Part shown: positions 46,901 to 57,947 of the stretch, one piece after another
Layout of the letters: each line of letters opens with the position of its first letter
How positions within the stretch are numbered: position 1 is the first letter of the stretch
NCBI GenBank assembly: GCA_000708835.1
Contig: DF237039.1
Span: forward strand, 124,001 to 188,000
Direction of reading: 5' to 3'
From: Klebsormidium nitens
Lineage: Eukaryota; Streptophyta; Klebsormidiophyceae; Klebsormidiales; Klebsormidiaceae
Length of the DNA: 64,000 bases
Translations under genes and position numbers: made by a program
Notes under the pieces: generated by a model
What the model saw: only the letters and a program-made list of their open reading frames with translations
Databases searched by the model: none
Told to the model about the DNA's origin: nothing

Positions 46901-48924
46901 CCCGTCAACTTTTGCGCTGCCCACACTTTCTACAACTTTGATTCTCGCCGCCGTGCAGTGCCCTCTTGTCAAGCGGCCTCGCCACGTCGACTCCGTTCCC
47001 AGCAGCCCCCGCGCTGCGCACAGACCCGAAACCTCCCAACCCCTAAAGAACCCCGAAACCTTCCCAAGCTCGCCGATCGATGAAGTGCCCGTCGGCTCGG
47101 GGGCGCGGCGCGGCCTTTCCTATAATGGCGTCGCTTCCAGACATGTAAGGGGACGGAGGACTCCGGAGAGGGCCCTGGGCGACACGAGAGCGCCGGAGAG
47201 CGCTCCTGTGTCGCCCAGAATGCGAGTGTCGGAAAACGCAATCATGGGGTTCGAGGGCTCCGGCGGACGGAGCCCCACGGAAAAAAAGCCTACCAGCCCG
47301 CGGTCGCCTTTCAACCGGGCGCCGAACCGTAAGGCCAGGGCGACCAAGAGCAGGCCCCAAGAGACCGGGGCCAATCACCGGGAGGGGACGAGTAGAGTCA
47401 GAGCTGATGTTGGTGAAACCAAGACCCCGGAGAATCATTTCTCCTTGACTCGAGAAGCCGAGACTACAGCCCGAGCGGAGAGTGTTAATACTCCCAGGAG
47501 TCCCCAGAAAGCACTAGCGAAGAGGTCCTTCAAAGATATGGATCCGTCTCGAAAAGCTCTCGAAGCGATTGGGGAGTCACCTGAGCGGCCAGTGGATGAC
47601 GGACACGTGGCACTCCCGCAGAGCCCCGACGCAGAGGTAGAAACGGAGATGGTCAAGCGGCTGGTCACGGCGGAGTTGGTCGCGAGCCCTTCGCATTCGC
47701 AGCTCGAGACCCTGGCCGGCGATGTGAAGGGGCAGAGCCGCGACCTTTCGGACGTCCGCCGGGAGCTGTCCGGCGTCAGGAAGGAGCTCCGGCACTCGCG
47801 CACGCAGGGCAACCAAGAGCTGGCGGACGTTTGGGCGGAACTGACGGAAGTCCGGACGGACCTTCGGAATTCCGGCGCGGAACTGGGCCTGGCTCGTGCG
47901 GACGTCAACAGGGCTCGGACGGAGCTCGCGGACGTCCGGGCCGAGCTGGGCACGTGCCGCAAGGAGTCTCGGACGGCGTGCGCGGAGCTGGGGGCTTCGA
48001 GGGCGGAACTGGGCACCGTTCGGAGGGAATTGGACGCTGTTCGGACGGAGCTTTCCGGCGCTAGGGCGGAACTGCAGGGGCTCCACTCGCGGGTTCGGGC
48101 GGAATCGGACGCGCGCGCGCTCCTCGAGGAGGCGCTGAGGCGCATGTGGGCGGAGTGCGTTCAGCTGCGCGCGTGGCAGGAGGCGCAGATGGCGCAAGAG
48201 CGGGCTCGGGCGGCCGCTAAGGTGCAGAGGGTTTGGAGAGTTTGGCGAGCGCGACGGGAGCGGGAGGCGAGAGTAAAAGAGCGGCAGTGGCTAGAAGAGG
48301 TCTGTACTCTGCCTATCCTGGTTGAATTTCTTTTTAAGATTTGGAAGGGTACCCTGAAGGTAATACCAGGGTCTGCTGACGTGCTCGATTGGGCCTTATC
48401 TGCCTTGAGTGGCCTTATTCTGAGAAGGGGACCAAGGGGCAGCGTCTGCCCTTCTGGTCGAGTGTGAAATCTGTCGGGTCATGGCGCGCGAGGTCTGTTG
48501 CGCCCTCTTAGGACCACTTGTCGAATTTGAAGTTCAGTTTCAATCTCCGAAGTGCGCAAATTTCAACCTAAGTTCCTAGGAAATCGCTTCTTATCTGCAG
48601 GCCCTACGGCCGCACGTCGTCAAAGTACAAGCCCTGATCCGAGGGTTTCTTCAAAGGCGTCGGACGTATGAGCTGAGAGTGAGAACGGCAGCGGCCGTCC
48701 GCATTCAAGCGATGGTCCGGGGATACATTCAACGGAAGAGGATCAAAGGAGCAATGTGTCAGCTGCAGAAAGACCAGTGGGCCAGGCACGAAGTCGAGGC
48801 TCTGCGAGGGCAGTTGTACCATATGCAGCTTTGGATGCATCAAATGGCAACGTCTATAGCCAGTGCACCGGGTACACGCATACCCTGTCTAGGTCAGTCA
48901 GGTCCCGACAAGCGAGGAACTTGA
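43996..48924 (+). CDS. CEP97-like protein: leucine-rich repeats, coiled coil and IQ motifs
   Basis: Six exons in agreeing phase: 43996-44331, 44575-44730, 44955-45127, 46144-46291, 46959-48299, 48601-48924. They encode 825 residues. Residues about 65-205 hold LRRs (LTAVDLSNNSIAGLE; MLSLAGNKLSDLCHLKYL; LIDLDISGNPV). They are followed by a cap, GFDLRPFLLFLLPRLQRLNG, and HYLSQQCPL. The same order (GFDYRP, then the cap, then QYLATVCPL) is typical of animal CEP97 as I remember it. A Ser/Pro/Arg-rich linker follows, then a very regular heptad coiled coil, then three IQ-type motifs: AAKVQRVWRVWRARRER, VVKVQALIRGFLQRRR and AVRIQAMVRGYIQRKR. In animals CEP97 with CP110 caps the distal centriole and restrains cilium growth, and IQ motifs bind calmodulin. 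Here a basal-body or cytoskeletal role is inference. The start has no upstream alternative that I can see. The last exon could be spliced further. Confidence 0.8.
47715..48080 (+). repeat. Tandem heptad repeat (consensus ELxxVRx) in the CEP97-like protein
   Basis: About sixteen consecutive 7-residue units in one exon: for example ELADVRA, ELGTCRK, ELGASRA, ELGTVRR, ELDAVRT, ELSGARA. At DNA level this is a diverged 21-base tandem repeat (core GAGCT or GAACT followed by GG). Phase slips only once, at QGNQ. It should form an uninterrupted two-stranded coiled coil. Confidence 0.75.
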
Positions 48925-50586
48925 ATCTGATTCATTACAGAGTGAAAGTGACGCTTTGCCTGCCTGTGCTTGAAAGTTTTGAGAACTGCGCGCTAATCAA
49001 AGTTGGTAAGTGAACCTTGATCGACGTCTCTGCGTAACACTCACTTGCACATGCTGCCTGTCAAGATAATTATGCCTGCAGTTTTGAACTTGATGCGGCA
49101 TCTTTGCGATGTCACCCCGAAACCCACCTCGCTTTGGGTGTGTCGTTGTTTGTCGGATGGCTCTCCGCGATTTGTTGAGGCGATGTTCGGAGCAAAGATG
49201 GTTAATACAACGTACCTTTTTGCTGAGCTGTCACATTTTGGTGTAGGCGCTAACTAGTAGACCATGCAGGCACAAAGCTAGCCGAACTAGATCCGTTGGA
49301 GAGGCGCGCAATGCATGGATACATGTGCAAGGACACTTTTATATGCGGGATGATCTGTTCTTACACGATAAAAGCACGTACCGGACAAGTAGATGATCGC
49401 GCTATCTCATCGGATGATCATATACCAGCATCATGAGCTGCCTCGATCACGGCTAGGCTGAGGACAGGCATATCTTGCAGGCGCCGGGCGGCCCGGTTAC
49501 CTACATCATACATATCCAGAGCACCTTCATTGATTTAAGTTCGCGGATCTAGAAGTGGTGGTCGACTTGCCAACTCCACCCTTTCCATACACTGCAATCT
49601 TCATGCGCCTCTTTCCTTTCATTAGTGGGGCCTATACCCCACAGTTTCGCCAAGTACACAAACGACTGGTTGTGTGCCATGCAGCTGCTCAATTGAACGA
49701 TGCAATTGTACTTTAGCTTCACGCTTTCTCTTTGCACTATAGCTTGCAAGCACGACGTAGCTCTTGAGATTTCCGCACTGCCGCATGCTAGTAAATGTGT
49801 AAGACAGTGGCATCGCACTGAGATTATAGCATGCTACGATGTACACTGAATGCTTGACACCAAGTCATCATGCGCTTCTTTTTTTGCTGGTGCTCATGGC
49901 CACGGGACCAAATCCGACTCGGACACATGATTTGTACATGGTCACCCTGCATATGTGGAGAGTTCGCTTGAATGTGAGCCACCATATCACGCTCTAGCTT
50001 TGTGCACCTGTATGCTCACAGACATATGCGATCGCACGCCACTATCATTAGGGCCCATAATGGCAGGATCCTGGCAACTATATGTCAAGTCAGTGTTGTC
50101 TTCATAGGATTAGCCTAGCCTGCATATTCATTTGAAACCTTGCGGGGAGTGCTTCAATCTGATCCAAGTGAACAGCAATTGAAGATATTACAAACTCGAG
50201 TCTCGAGGAGCAGGTAAGGACGAGCAGTTGCATGGTCAGCTTCATTTCAGCAGACGGCAACGGGTAGAACTTTATGTGTGCATCTGCTTCCAAAGTTTGA
50301 GCGTATTTGCCAAAGAGTTTAGCCAAACCGGTCAAAAGACAATCACTGCAGTTGCAAGAGAGCCTAAGAGGTTCAGAGCGTACGACCTTATCATGAAAGT
50401 GCATGTGCAGACTGTGAGTGCTACGGTACCGTTGTTGCTTTCCAGTTCTGTTGGACAGAAGGCAGCCAAGCAATGTACCTAGCGCCCTCTTCAATAGATT
50501 ACATACAAGCTCCAATAAACATTCACCCCTAGAATAAACATTTCTAATGAGGAAAACGCCGTCTGCATACGGAAAGTCCTCGAAGA
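48925..50586. other. Intergenic stretch, nothing identified
   Basis: This runs from the end of the CEP97-like gene to the small minus-strand candidate. Open frames are short and featureless on both strands. No repeat above chance was noticed. Confidence 0.5.
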
Positions 50587-51010
50587 CTAGTTCGTGAGGT
50601 ACAGAAAGATATTCCCTGTGGTGTCAAGAAGCGCGGATGCGCTTGTTTCCGTGAGAGAACCATCATCCCCACTCACTGAATACATTTTCTTGAACTTTCG
50701 TTGGAGATCTTCGTAGAACTTCTTGGAGTCAACTCCATTGCCTTTGTCCCGTCGGCTGTTAATCTGTGCAGGATTGTAAGGCAGAGTCAGCAACGCGCTC
50801 AAAGGCAACACTTGGGTGGATACTGCAGGCATGGTGAAATCTGCTCTGTTGAATTGATTCAAGGCAGTATGCAGCAACGACCTTCGCTTCCATTGAAGCA
50901 AGACGAGTTTCAAGAATAAAATGTTTTTTTTGGTCATTTAAAGAATGCTGTTTGACTTACACACACGTGTCAATGACTGGTCTAAGAACTGGTCCCTTCA
51001 AGAATTTCAT
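50587..51010 (-). CDS. Possible small protein of 72 residues, two exons; not recognised
   Basis: The exon 51010-50961 starts MKFLKGPVLRPVIDTCV, preceded by an in-frame stop, and ends at a strong GTGT|GTAAGT donor. The exon 50755-50587 follows TTAACAG and reads RRDKGNGVDSKKFYEDLQRK to a TAG. Phases agree (2 plus 1) and the total is 73 codons. The sequence is basic and looks like a compact conserved protein, perhaps organellar, but I cannot name it. Its 5' end lies about 240 bases past the stop of the FkbM-type gene on the same strand. It could instead be the end of an unseen longer gene. Confidence 0.45.
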
Positions 51011-51246
51011 CTGAAAGCATTTGCTTTCTTGGAATTGCGGCACTAGCAGATTTGCCGCACCTAGACGCTCCTACATAGTGCGGACGTCATGCAAGTGAAC
51101 CGTGCTGCAACCTGCTCGAAGGATGTGACGAGCTCAGGTGGCGAAAAGGCCCACTGGTCACATCATCCACCTTCTGTAGAGCGGCAACCAGACAACCTTG
51201 TATTCTCCCACGCATCTCAAAGCTTTCTGGACGAGAAGTGGCAAGT

Positions 51247-52597
51247 TTACAAGCGCCGCACCTCGATGAAAAGCTCCAAGCCGGGGTTGTCCGCCACGGT
51301 CATCTGCATTCCCTGCCACACCTGCCACTCGTGCCCCTCTACGTCCACTTTCACGACATCCACCTTGTGCCACGCCTCATCATGAAGCAATGTATCCAAC
51401 TTCATATAATCCACCGGCACCCTGCCCTCTGCCGCCTCTTTCTCGACCTTGTTCCCGGGGCTCCAGGACATGTCATTCCCGATAAACACCTGCTTGTCGT
51501 CCGCATTCCCCAGTGCTTTATTCACCACTTCCACCTGTTGATACTCCACGAGCGTGCGGGTCAGCAACTCTCCCAGCCGAGGGTTTGCCTCCACCGCCAA
51601 AACCCGCCCCGTGTGCCCTACGGCGCGTGCAAAAACGTTGGTGTACCAGCCGACAGAGGCGCCGACATCCACCACATTCCGCCCGGGTTTGACCAGCTTT
51701 GCCACCGCTTCCGTCAGCTTTGTTTCCCACACGGTGCCCTGGCAGAGATGCGGCGTGACGCCGCGGTCGCGGGAGTCGAGGAAGAAGTACTTGTGGAAGT
51801 ACTCGATCCAGCACATTACGATGCTGCCCCCCATGTACAGGTTGACAGGCCGCTCGGACTTGAGCGCCTTGATCTCCTTGGCCACTCCATCGATGACTTG
51901 CTCGAGGTTGCTGTGCTGGCCCAGCTGCGCAGTCACAACCTGCACCGTCATAGAGGGTCAAAGGCTTGACAGATACTCGACAGCAGATCTAAACAACGAC
52001 TGATGACCTTCTGCTCGCCAACGTCCACTAAAAGCCGCAAAACTCAGAAGGACCAGGACTGCAAGATAGAGATTGACAAATTTAATGGTACTCCGGAAAT
52101 AGACGACCCTCAGCATCTAAGACAAACTATGCATTCAAGGAACTTCAGTGCAATTAGCGCCAGATCATGCCTCTAATGCACAGAAAACCACTCCTCTAGC
52201 ACTTCAGATGTTGTCTGTGAAACTAGTTTGCAAGATCTGCATTGTAGTAGTGCCCGCAACTCACCTTTGTTTCGCTCTGCAACGTTAACAGCATACCCTT
52301 TAGCTTCTCGACCTGCTCCGTCACTTTAAGCAGAGCAGTCGACAGCTCCTCCAAGCGGACCTTTGCACCAGTCTCCTCGCGGCCGCCCATAAGTAGCCGG
52401 CCATCATCATGTCTAGCAAAGACAGTTTGATGCGAGGAGATTACAAATATCTGGAGCGTGAGGAAGATGAAAAGAGCGGTTACGATAGAGCCAGCAAGGA
52501 CCACAAAAACTAGCCTCGGGCAGTCTGGCCCTCTCCCAGAGCGTTTCATGGCTGGCTTCCTCAGTAGGGGAACTCTTTGACGAGATGGCATACACAC
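51247..52597 (-). CDS. FkbM-family SAM-dependent methyltransferase with N-terminal membrane anchor
   Basis: FkbM-family enzymes transfer methyl from S-adenosylmethionine, usually to a sugar or hydroxyl oxygen; the substrate here is unknown. Two exons, 52597-52265 and 51939-51247, both phase 0, give 341 residues (339 if the second Met is used). Residues about 28-53 (LVFVVLAGSIVTALFIFLTL) form one membrane segment after a short basic N-terminus. This suggests a type II Golgi or ER protein with the enzyme in the lumen. A short helical stem follows. The SAM-binding motif I is VVDVGASVGWYT. The acidic loop is VLAVEANP. The family's typical DVVKVDVEGHEWQVWQGM closes the fold, and the protein ends ELFIEVRRL. 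RPN8 lies divergently upstream, and a small same-strand candidate gene lies about 240 bases downstream. Confidence 0.88.
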
Positions 52598-53728
52598 ATT
52601 GTCATGGCGCTATCGTATCTCAAGTACCATGACCTTACTCTCCCAACAATTATAACTGAGCCTGTACTTTGACATCCGGCGCTCCTTCACATTCTACAGG
52701 CCACAAGGACAACCCTCCCAAAGCGTAAGTTACCGAGCGTCTCTTGCTTCTTGTGAGCACTTCTTTGATGAAAAGGGCCAACTCTAGACGCTAATATGCT
52801 GGCACTGCCTTGTAAGATTGAGGGATCCTCGCTTTACGCTTTCACCGCTTCTCAACAGCGCTACAATGTGGAAAGACAAAAGGCTTCCAGGAAGCAGATT
52901 GCCTGTACAATAATGCAGCGACTGGCGTCTCGGTGCTCTGACAACTCCTAAGATGGACCGCCTTTTCTGGAATTCAAGTACTTGCCTCACAAGGCTCAAT
53001 ATTATGCTTGAATGCCATGTCTGGGACGAACAAGGTCGCAGTTGAGTGGCCAGGTAATACCGCACTTCGTTGCAATTACGTAGGGAAAGTTGGAACAACC
53101 CTCGTGGCCCCTCGGGGCTGCGGGCAGGTTTCCTCCAAACCCAGGTGGCAGGTACCTACCGGTATACCGTGAACGCCGCTGTACGGGGTACCGTATACGG
53201 TATACCTACCGTATACCACGGGCTACCGTAGCAATTGCCAAGCCTAACTTTCTTGAGTTTCATATTCCGTGCTAGCCGTCCCGTCAAGAACCTACGTTTA
53301 TCGGACGGCGCACAGCGTCTCTGAAGCGTCCGCAAGCAGGCTGCCAAGCAGGGGGCTACCGTAAATGTAGTCTGCCCAGTGGCGCAGTTCATGAATGAAC
53401 CCAGTGCATGAATTATGACATTGAAAGCTTTTCTTCCTTCGTCCACCCACGTCCACCACCCTGGTTCCTGTCCTAGCAATTGCACAGCACGAGCAGGTGT
53501 TGCAGGTTAGCGCGATCAGTATGCAAATAGTGCTCGGTATATGATCTACAAGTGGCTAGTGGCACATCTTCATCTGAGGAGTTAGGCAGATTCATCTGTG
53601 AAGAGCTGTCACGTGTGTGTTTCGATTGTGGTCTTCTTGGGGTGTTGGTCTTGTTGACAAGATTTCGCCTCTCCCGAAGTTGGTGGTAGATCGTTCTCAA
53701 GTTTACAAATCACAACGTGCCTGGACAA
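52598..53728. promoter_or_regulatory. Divergent region between the FkbM-type gene and RPN8
   Basis: It holds the promoters and 5' leaders of both genes by position. The one structured element is a cluster of GGTATACC/CCGTATAC motifs at 53161-53225, including a perfect inverted pair (GGTATACCGT at 53161-53170, ACGGTATACC at 53197-53206) and a palindrome (CCGTATACGG at 53191-53200). No other coding frame looks real. Confidence 0.45.
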
Positions 53729-56700
53729 ATGGGCATCCCTGAGACGGTGGTTGTGCACCCATTGGTCCTGCTCAGCATCGTGGACAATTACAACAGGGTA
53801 GCAAAGGATACCAGGAAACGGGTTCTTGGAGTGCTACTAGGGGAAACCTTCAAGGGACGTGTAGACATCACAAATAGCTATGCAGGTGAACTGCTTCAAC
53901 CACTTACCTGGTGGCAATAAGCTTGGCTTTCTGTGAATCTATCAGCTCATCTTGCAGTTTCGACCGTCCAGGGGATTTTTCTTGTGATTGTTATAAATCC
54001 GCAGAGAAGGCTCTTGTAGTTGCTGACACCAGCTGCCCTCAGTCAAATTGCAGTCCGGTTGAGGAGACTGATAACCTGTAAAACCTCTAAGAAAGCTGTT
54101 GTAGTTGCTGACACCAGCTGCCTCGGTCATTTTTGCAGTCCCCTTTGAGGAGGATGACAAGGATACAGCGATCTGGTTTTTAGACCACAACTATCATGAG
54201 CAGATGTTCTCCATGTTTAAGAAGATCAACGGTAAGGTTTCTCAATTTTCAAGTATTTTCTGCTTGCATGACGAGCTTCTGGTACTTGGAATTCATGCTT
54301 GATTGTGCAATGGAATCAACTGCAAGGGTTTGTCGATTGAGCTACTCCTGGTTGCCAATTAGCTGCTAGAAACCCTAATAAGCAGACACTGGCAAGCAGC
54401 AAGTTGGACTGGCTTGCATAGACCACAAATCAAGGTTTCTTTGTTGAAGCCAGTCTAGAAGCTGTTCACAGTCAGTCTGTTCAGGAGGCACCAGTGGTCA
54501 GCATCTTCAATTGTGCAGCAAGCGCCCTTCAAAAGAAGTGATGTTGGTGGACATCAAGCCCATGGTGCCTCGCGGTTCTGAGTTAAACAGCTTCAGTATC
54601 TTGCAAAGGTGGCATCTTGCTGAATTCCAGCTGACGAGCACGTGGTGGGGCTATGTGTCTGGTGGTTGTGAGTATCATATGCCTCGTCATCCGATGAGGT
54701 GGCCTCTTGTCTTGTTTTCAGCTAAGGAACATGTGGTGGGGTGGTATAGCACTGGGCCAAAGATCAAGGAGAACGACCTTGAGATCAACGAGCTGTTCCG
54801 GAAGTATGCCGCAAACCCGCTGCTGGTGATCATCGACGTGCAACCAAAAGAACTGGGGATTCCAACGCAAGCTTACTGCGCAATTGAGGATGTCAAGGAG
54901 GTGCGGTTTTGACCTTTCGAAGCTATAAGGATGTTGTTGTGCTTTGCCTTCAACATTCGTGGAACATGTGGCTGAAAGCCAATGCCCTTTCCGAAAACAA
55001 GCTTCCTTTTGCTGCAAGCAACTATTTTTTGGAGCCGTAGTTTGTTGATGAAGCAGGTGGTTGCTTTTGTGTACCGGGTCTAGTTTCTCCGTGCTATGCA
55101 GGGTATGCCTGATAAGAAGGTGGTAGATGTGGAGTTGGGTCTGGAAAAAGGTCGACCTGATGTGGTGACCATCTTGTCCTCGACAAAGGGCTTGTGCGGA
55201 ACGTGTCCAACAGCAGTGCACATCAGGCTCAAAGCAGCTCAGCCAACAAGTTAATGATCTGTTTGGTCTTACAGGGGGATGCAAGAGCTGACTACCCCTC
55301 TGCTTCAGCAATAACCTCACCGTCACGAAATTCGTTCACTGCTTGACGATTCTGAGGCCCACGGTTGTTGAGCAGTATCTAGGCCTGTGTTCACTAATGG
55401 TGACTGAGTCTCAACGTTTGGACCTTTGCTCTCAGGATGGGACGCAGAAGAATCAGAAGACGTTTGTCCACGTACAATCGGAAATTGGGGCATACGAAGC
55501 GGAGGAGATTGGTGTTGAGCACCTTCTGCGGGATGTCAAAGATTCAACAGTCAGCACTCTCGCCACCGAGGTAGGTGCTTTGGTTTTTTGCCTATTTTAA
55601 GGTTAGCGCCTCTTGGAAAGTCAGAAAGCCATATCTGCTGCTCTTGGACAACAATAACTTGCTCAGATAGCTTGCACAAGAATTTAAACGTTTCTTGGGT
55701 AGTATGACAGTGTGGATGTCAGTAGATTAGCTTTCTGGTACGAATGACAGTCTGGACACGTCAGGACCAACGTCCTTTCTGAATTCTTCAACCCTTTTCG
55801 AAGTTTGTCAAGGGCTTGGTCTCCTCGAGGTGACCACCTTACATCGGGTGAGTCCTGTCTTCGAAAAGAATTATTTTTCATTATGCAAAATCGTTGTATT
55901 CCTCTACCCTTGTTATTTTGCCACATGATAGATCTATGACTGAGCTTCCTCACTTCTGTCCTGCTGTGCTCCTTCTCTTGGCTGGCTGGCCCTATACATT
56001 ACTCATTGAAGGCGAGGTCAAAAATTTCCATGTGCTACCCTCGTTGTGGCTTTGATAGATACAAACATGATCTTTCTGGTGCGTGTGGTATCATCAAACA
56101 CCTTACCTTTGTCTGGTCGAAGTACGCCATCTCAAAAGAGGCAGAAGCTGTTGAGCTTCAGCCGGACTTCCTTACTGTCCGCATCAGTGGATAATATGTT
56201 GCTTGCAGAATCTGTTCCAGAAGACATATAACAACAAAGTCTCAAGTCAACAGAGCCGCTCAGCCGAACTCGAGAACTGCATCGCAAATCGATGTTCGAT
56301 GCTGCTTGCTTCTTTGCTTCTTCCCGAGCAACAGGAAAGCGTTGCCCGACAGGTTCTAGGTTCGAAGCTCAGTAGGCAGGATTTACTCTCGTCAGTAGTT
56401 GCTTTTCGGAGTCCCTCAGAAGTTCCAATGTGGAATGGAGGAAAGTGCTCACATCTGGAAGCGCGAAGTGATTTTCCTCTCCTTAGCTCAGGTAACTCGG
56501 CACGTTGTCACCCGTCGTCCTCCCCTTCCTGCGCAGGTGGGCAGCAAGCTGAGCGCGCTGCGGAGCCTCGAGTCGCGGCTGAAGGAGATCCAGGCGTACA
56601 TGACGCTCGTGTCGGAGGGGAAGCTGCCCATCAACCACGAGATTATGTACCAACTGCAAGACGTGTTCAACCTCCTCCCCAACCTCAACATCCACGAGCT

Positions 56701-57947
56701 AGTCAAGGCGTTCTCTGGTGAGCGCATCCTCGCACATTTTACCGCAGGAGCTTTGTCTACACTGGATGCTGAAGCACGAGCAGCGCTGGTTGTGGCTTAC
56801 TGACTGAGGAACACGGCAAGGGAATGAGGAACACAGCAAGGGAAAGTCGCGTTGGTCAGCGGTTTTCAGATGCTCTGCAAACGGGCCTCAGGATCCTTTA
56901 ATCATTGACAGATCTGCTCGGGTGTGTAGAGCCGTAGACAAGGCACCATAGAGGCACCTTGCCTACGGCTACTGCATTCAGTGTCTCTCTCTTCTTCTTT
57001 GAACTACGTTATGTCTCGTCTATCGCGCGCCTGATGCTTTGTTCTATTCCGTCTCGTTGATCCCGGTTTGTCGGCCACTGCCCTTTCCCCTAAGATGGGT
57101 CGCTTTCATGGCCATGCTGGCAGCTCGTTAGCATGAGGCGCCATCGAATCTTCGCCAGCCGTCGTTTTGAAGTGTTAAATGATCTTTTTGGCAGCGTTTG
57201 TACGAGTGTGTGTTAGCTCGTAGGAGGCCACTCTTCCATACTGTCAAGCACCAATGCAATACCTTGGCAGACAGGTCGCACTTACTCGGCGGGTTTGATC
57301 ATGCCACCGTCTGGTCAAAACTTGCTCGAGATGTTTTTGGGAACGTACGGCTATGGTTTTGAATGATTTCCGCTTGCTTCACCCAGTAGCTCTGCCCGGA
57401 AGGGACTCCTTGTTCATCGCGCTTGAGGTCTGCCGATAGCAGGTGCCATTTCTTCTCACTAGTTATTCGTTTGCGTTCTGGAAAACTGCTTTGAGTCTTT
57501 ACTTCCGCTCAGCAACACCGCCCTTGATAATTGCAACTGAACGGTTGGCTCTTCGGATACAGTCAAAACGAACGACATGATGCTCGTTATCTACCTGTCA
57601 TCCCTCATCCGGAGTATACTGGCTTTGCACAACCTGATCAACAACAAGGTAGGCGTTCGCAAAAGTCTGCTGTAGCTAAGAAGTCAGTACTTCTGTACTT
57701 CAAAGTACTTCTGTACGGCGCCTGTCTCTGCTTATTGGAAGGATTGTGTTTCTTGGATTGCAACCTGATCCTTATACCCGTCCTGCATATGGTTTGGGTA
57801 CAAATGTCCTCCTGAGCCAGTGTACTTCGGGTCACTGATTCATATCATATATGGTATCTACAGGTTTTGAATAAAGAAAGAGAACGGATGGCAGACTCCC
57901 ACAGTAAGGGCGACAAGCTAAAACGGGAGGCAACAGTAGCAAGCTAG
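53729..57947 (+). CDS. RPN8: 26S proteasome non-ATPase regulatory subunit 7 (RPN8, lid subunit, MPN domain)
   Basis: RPN8 is a lid subunit that pairs with the deubiquitinase RPN11. Its own MPN domain lacks the zinc site and is structural. Seven exons agree in phase: 53729-53885, 54139-54231, 54722-54900, 55436-55570, 56537-56717, 57563-57648, 57864-57947. They give 304 residues, near the plant length of about 308. MPN-domain landmarks are [40 protein letters not shown] and [19 protein letters not shown]. The C-terminal helices include [20 protein letters not shown] and [15 protein letters not shown], which join the lid helical bundle. The end, [10 protein letters not shown], is variable in the family. 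The ATG at 53729 ([11 protein letters not shown]) gives a shorter N-terminus than in Arabidopsis. Intron 1 carries a duplicated, broken copy of the exon 2 start. Confidence 0.95.
54005..54165 (+). repeat. 85-base-offset tandem duplication in RPN8 intron 1 with a decayed exon 2 start
   Basis: The 24-base string starting TTGTAGTTGCTGACACC occurs at 54014-54037 and again at 54099-54122. Both copies continue through a TTGCAG acceptor (ends at 54053 and 54138) into the exon: TCCGGTTGAGGAG in the first copy and TCCCCTTTGAGGAG in the real one. The first copy no longer encodes VPFEED. Splicing to it would give an altered frame that stops near the true exon. Confidence 0.75.

Noticed and set aside
46683-46958. 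Plus-strand frame running into the CEP97-like coiled-coil exon from upstream
   Set aside because: This part is pyrimidine-rich intron. The exon begins at 46959 after GTGCAG, and the resulting QQ|CPL junction matches CEP97.
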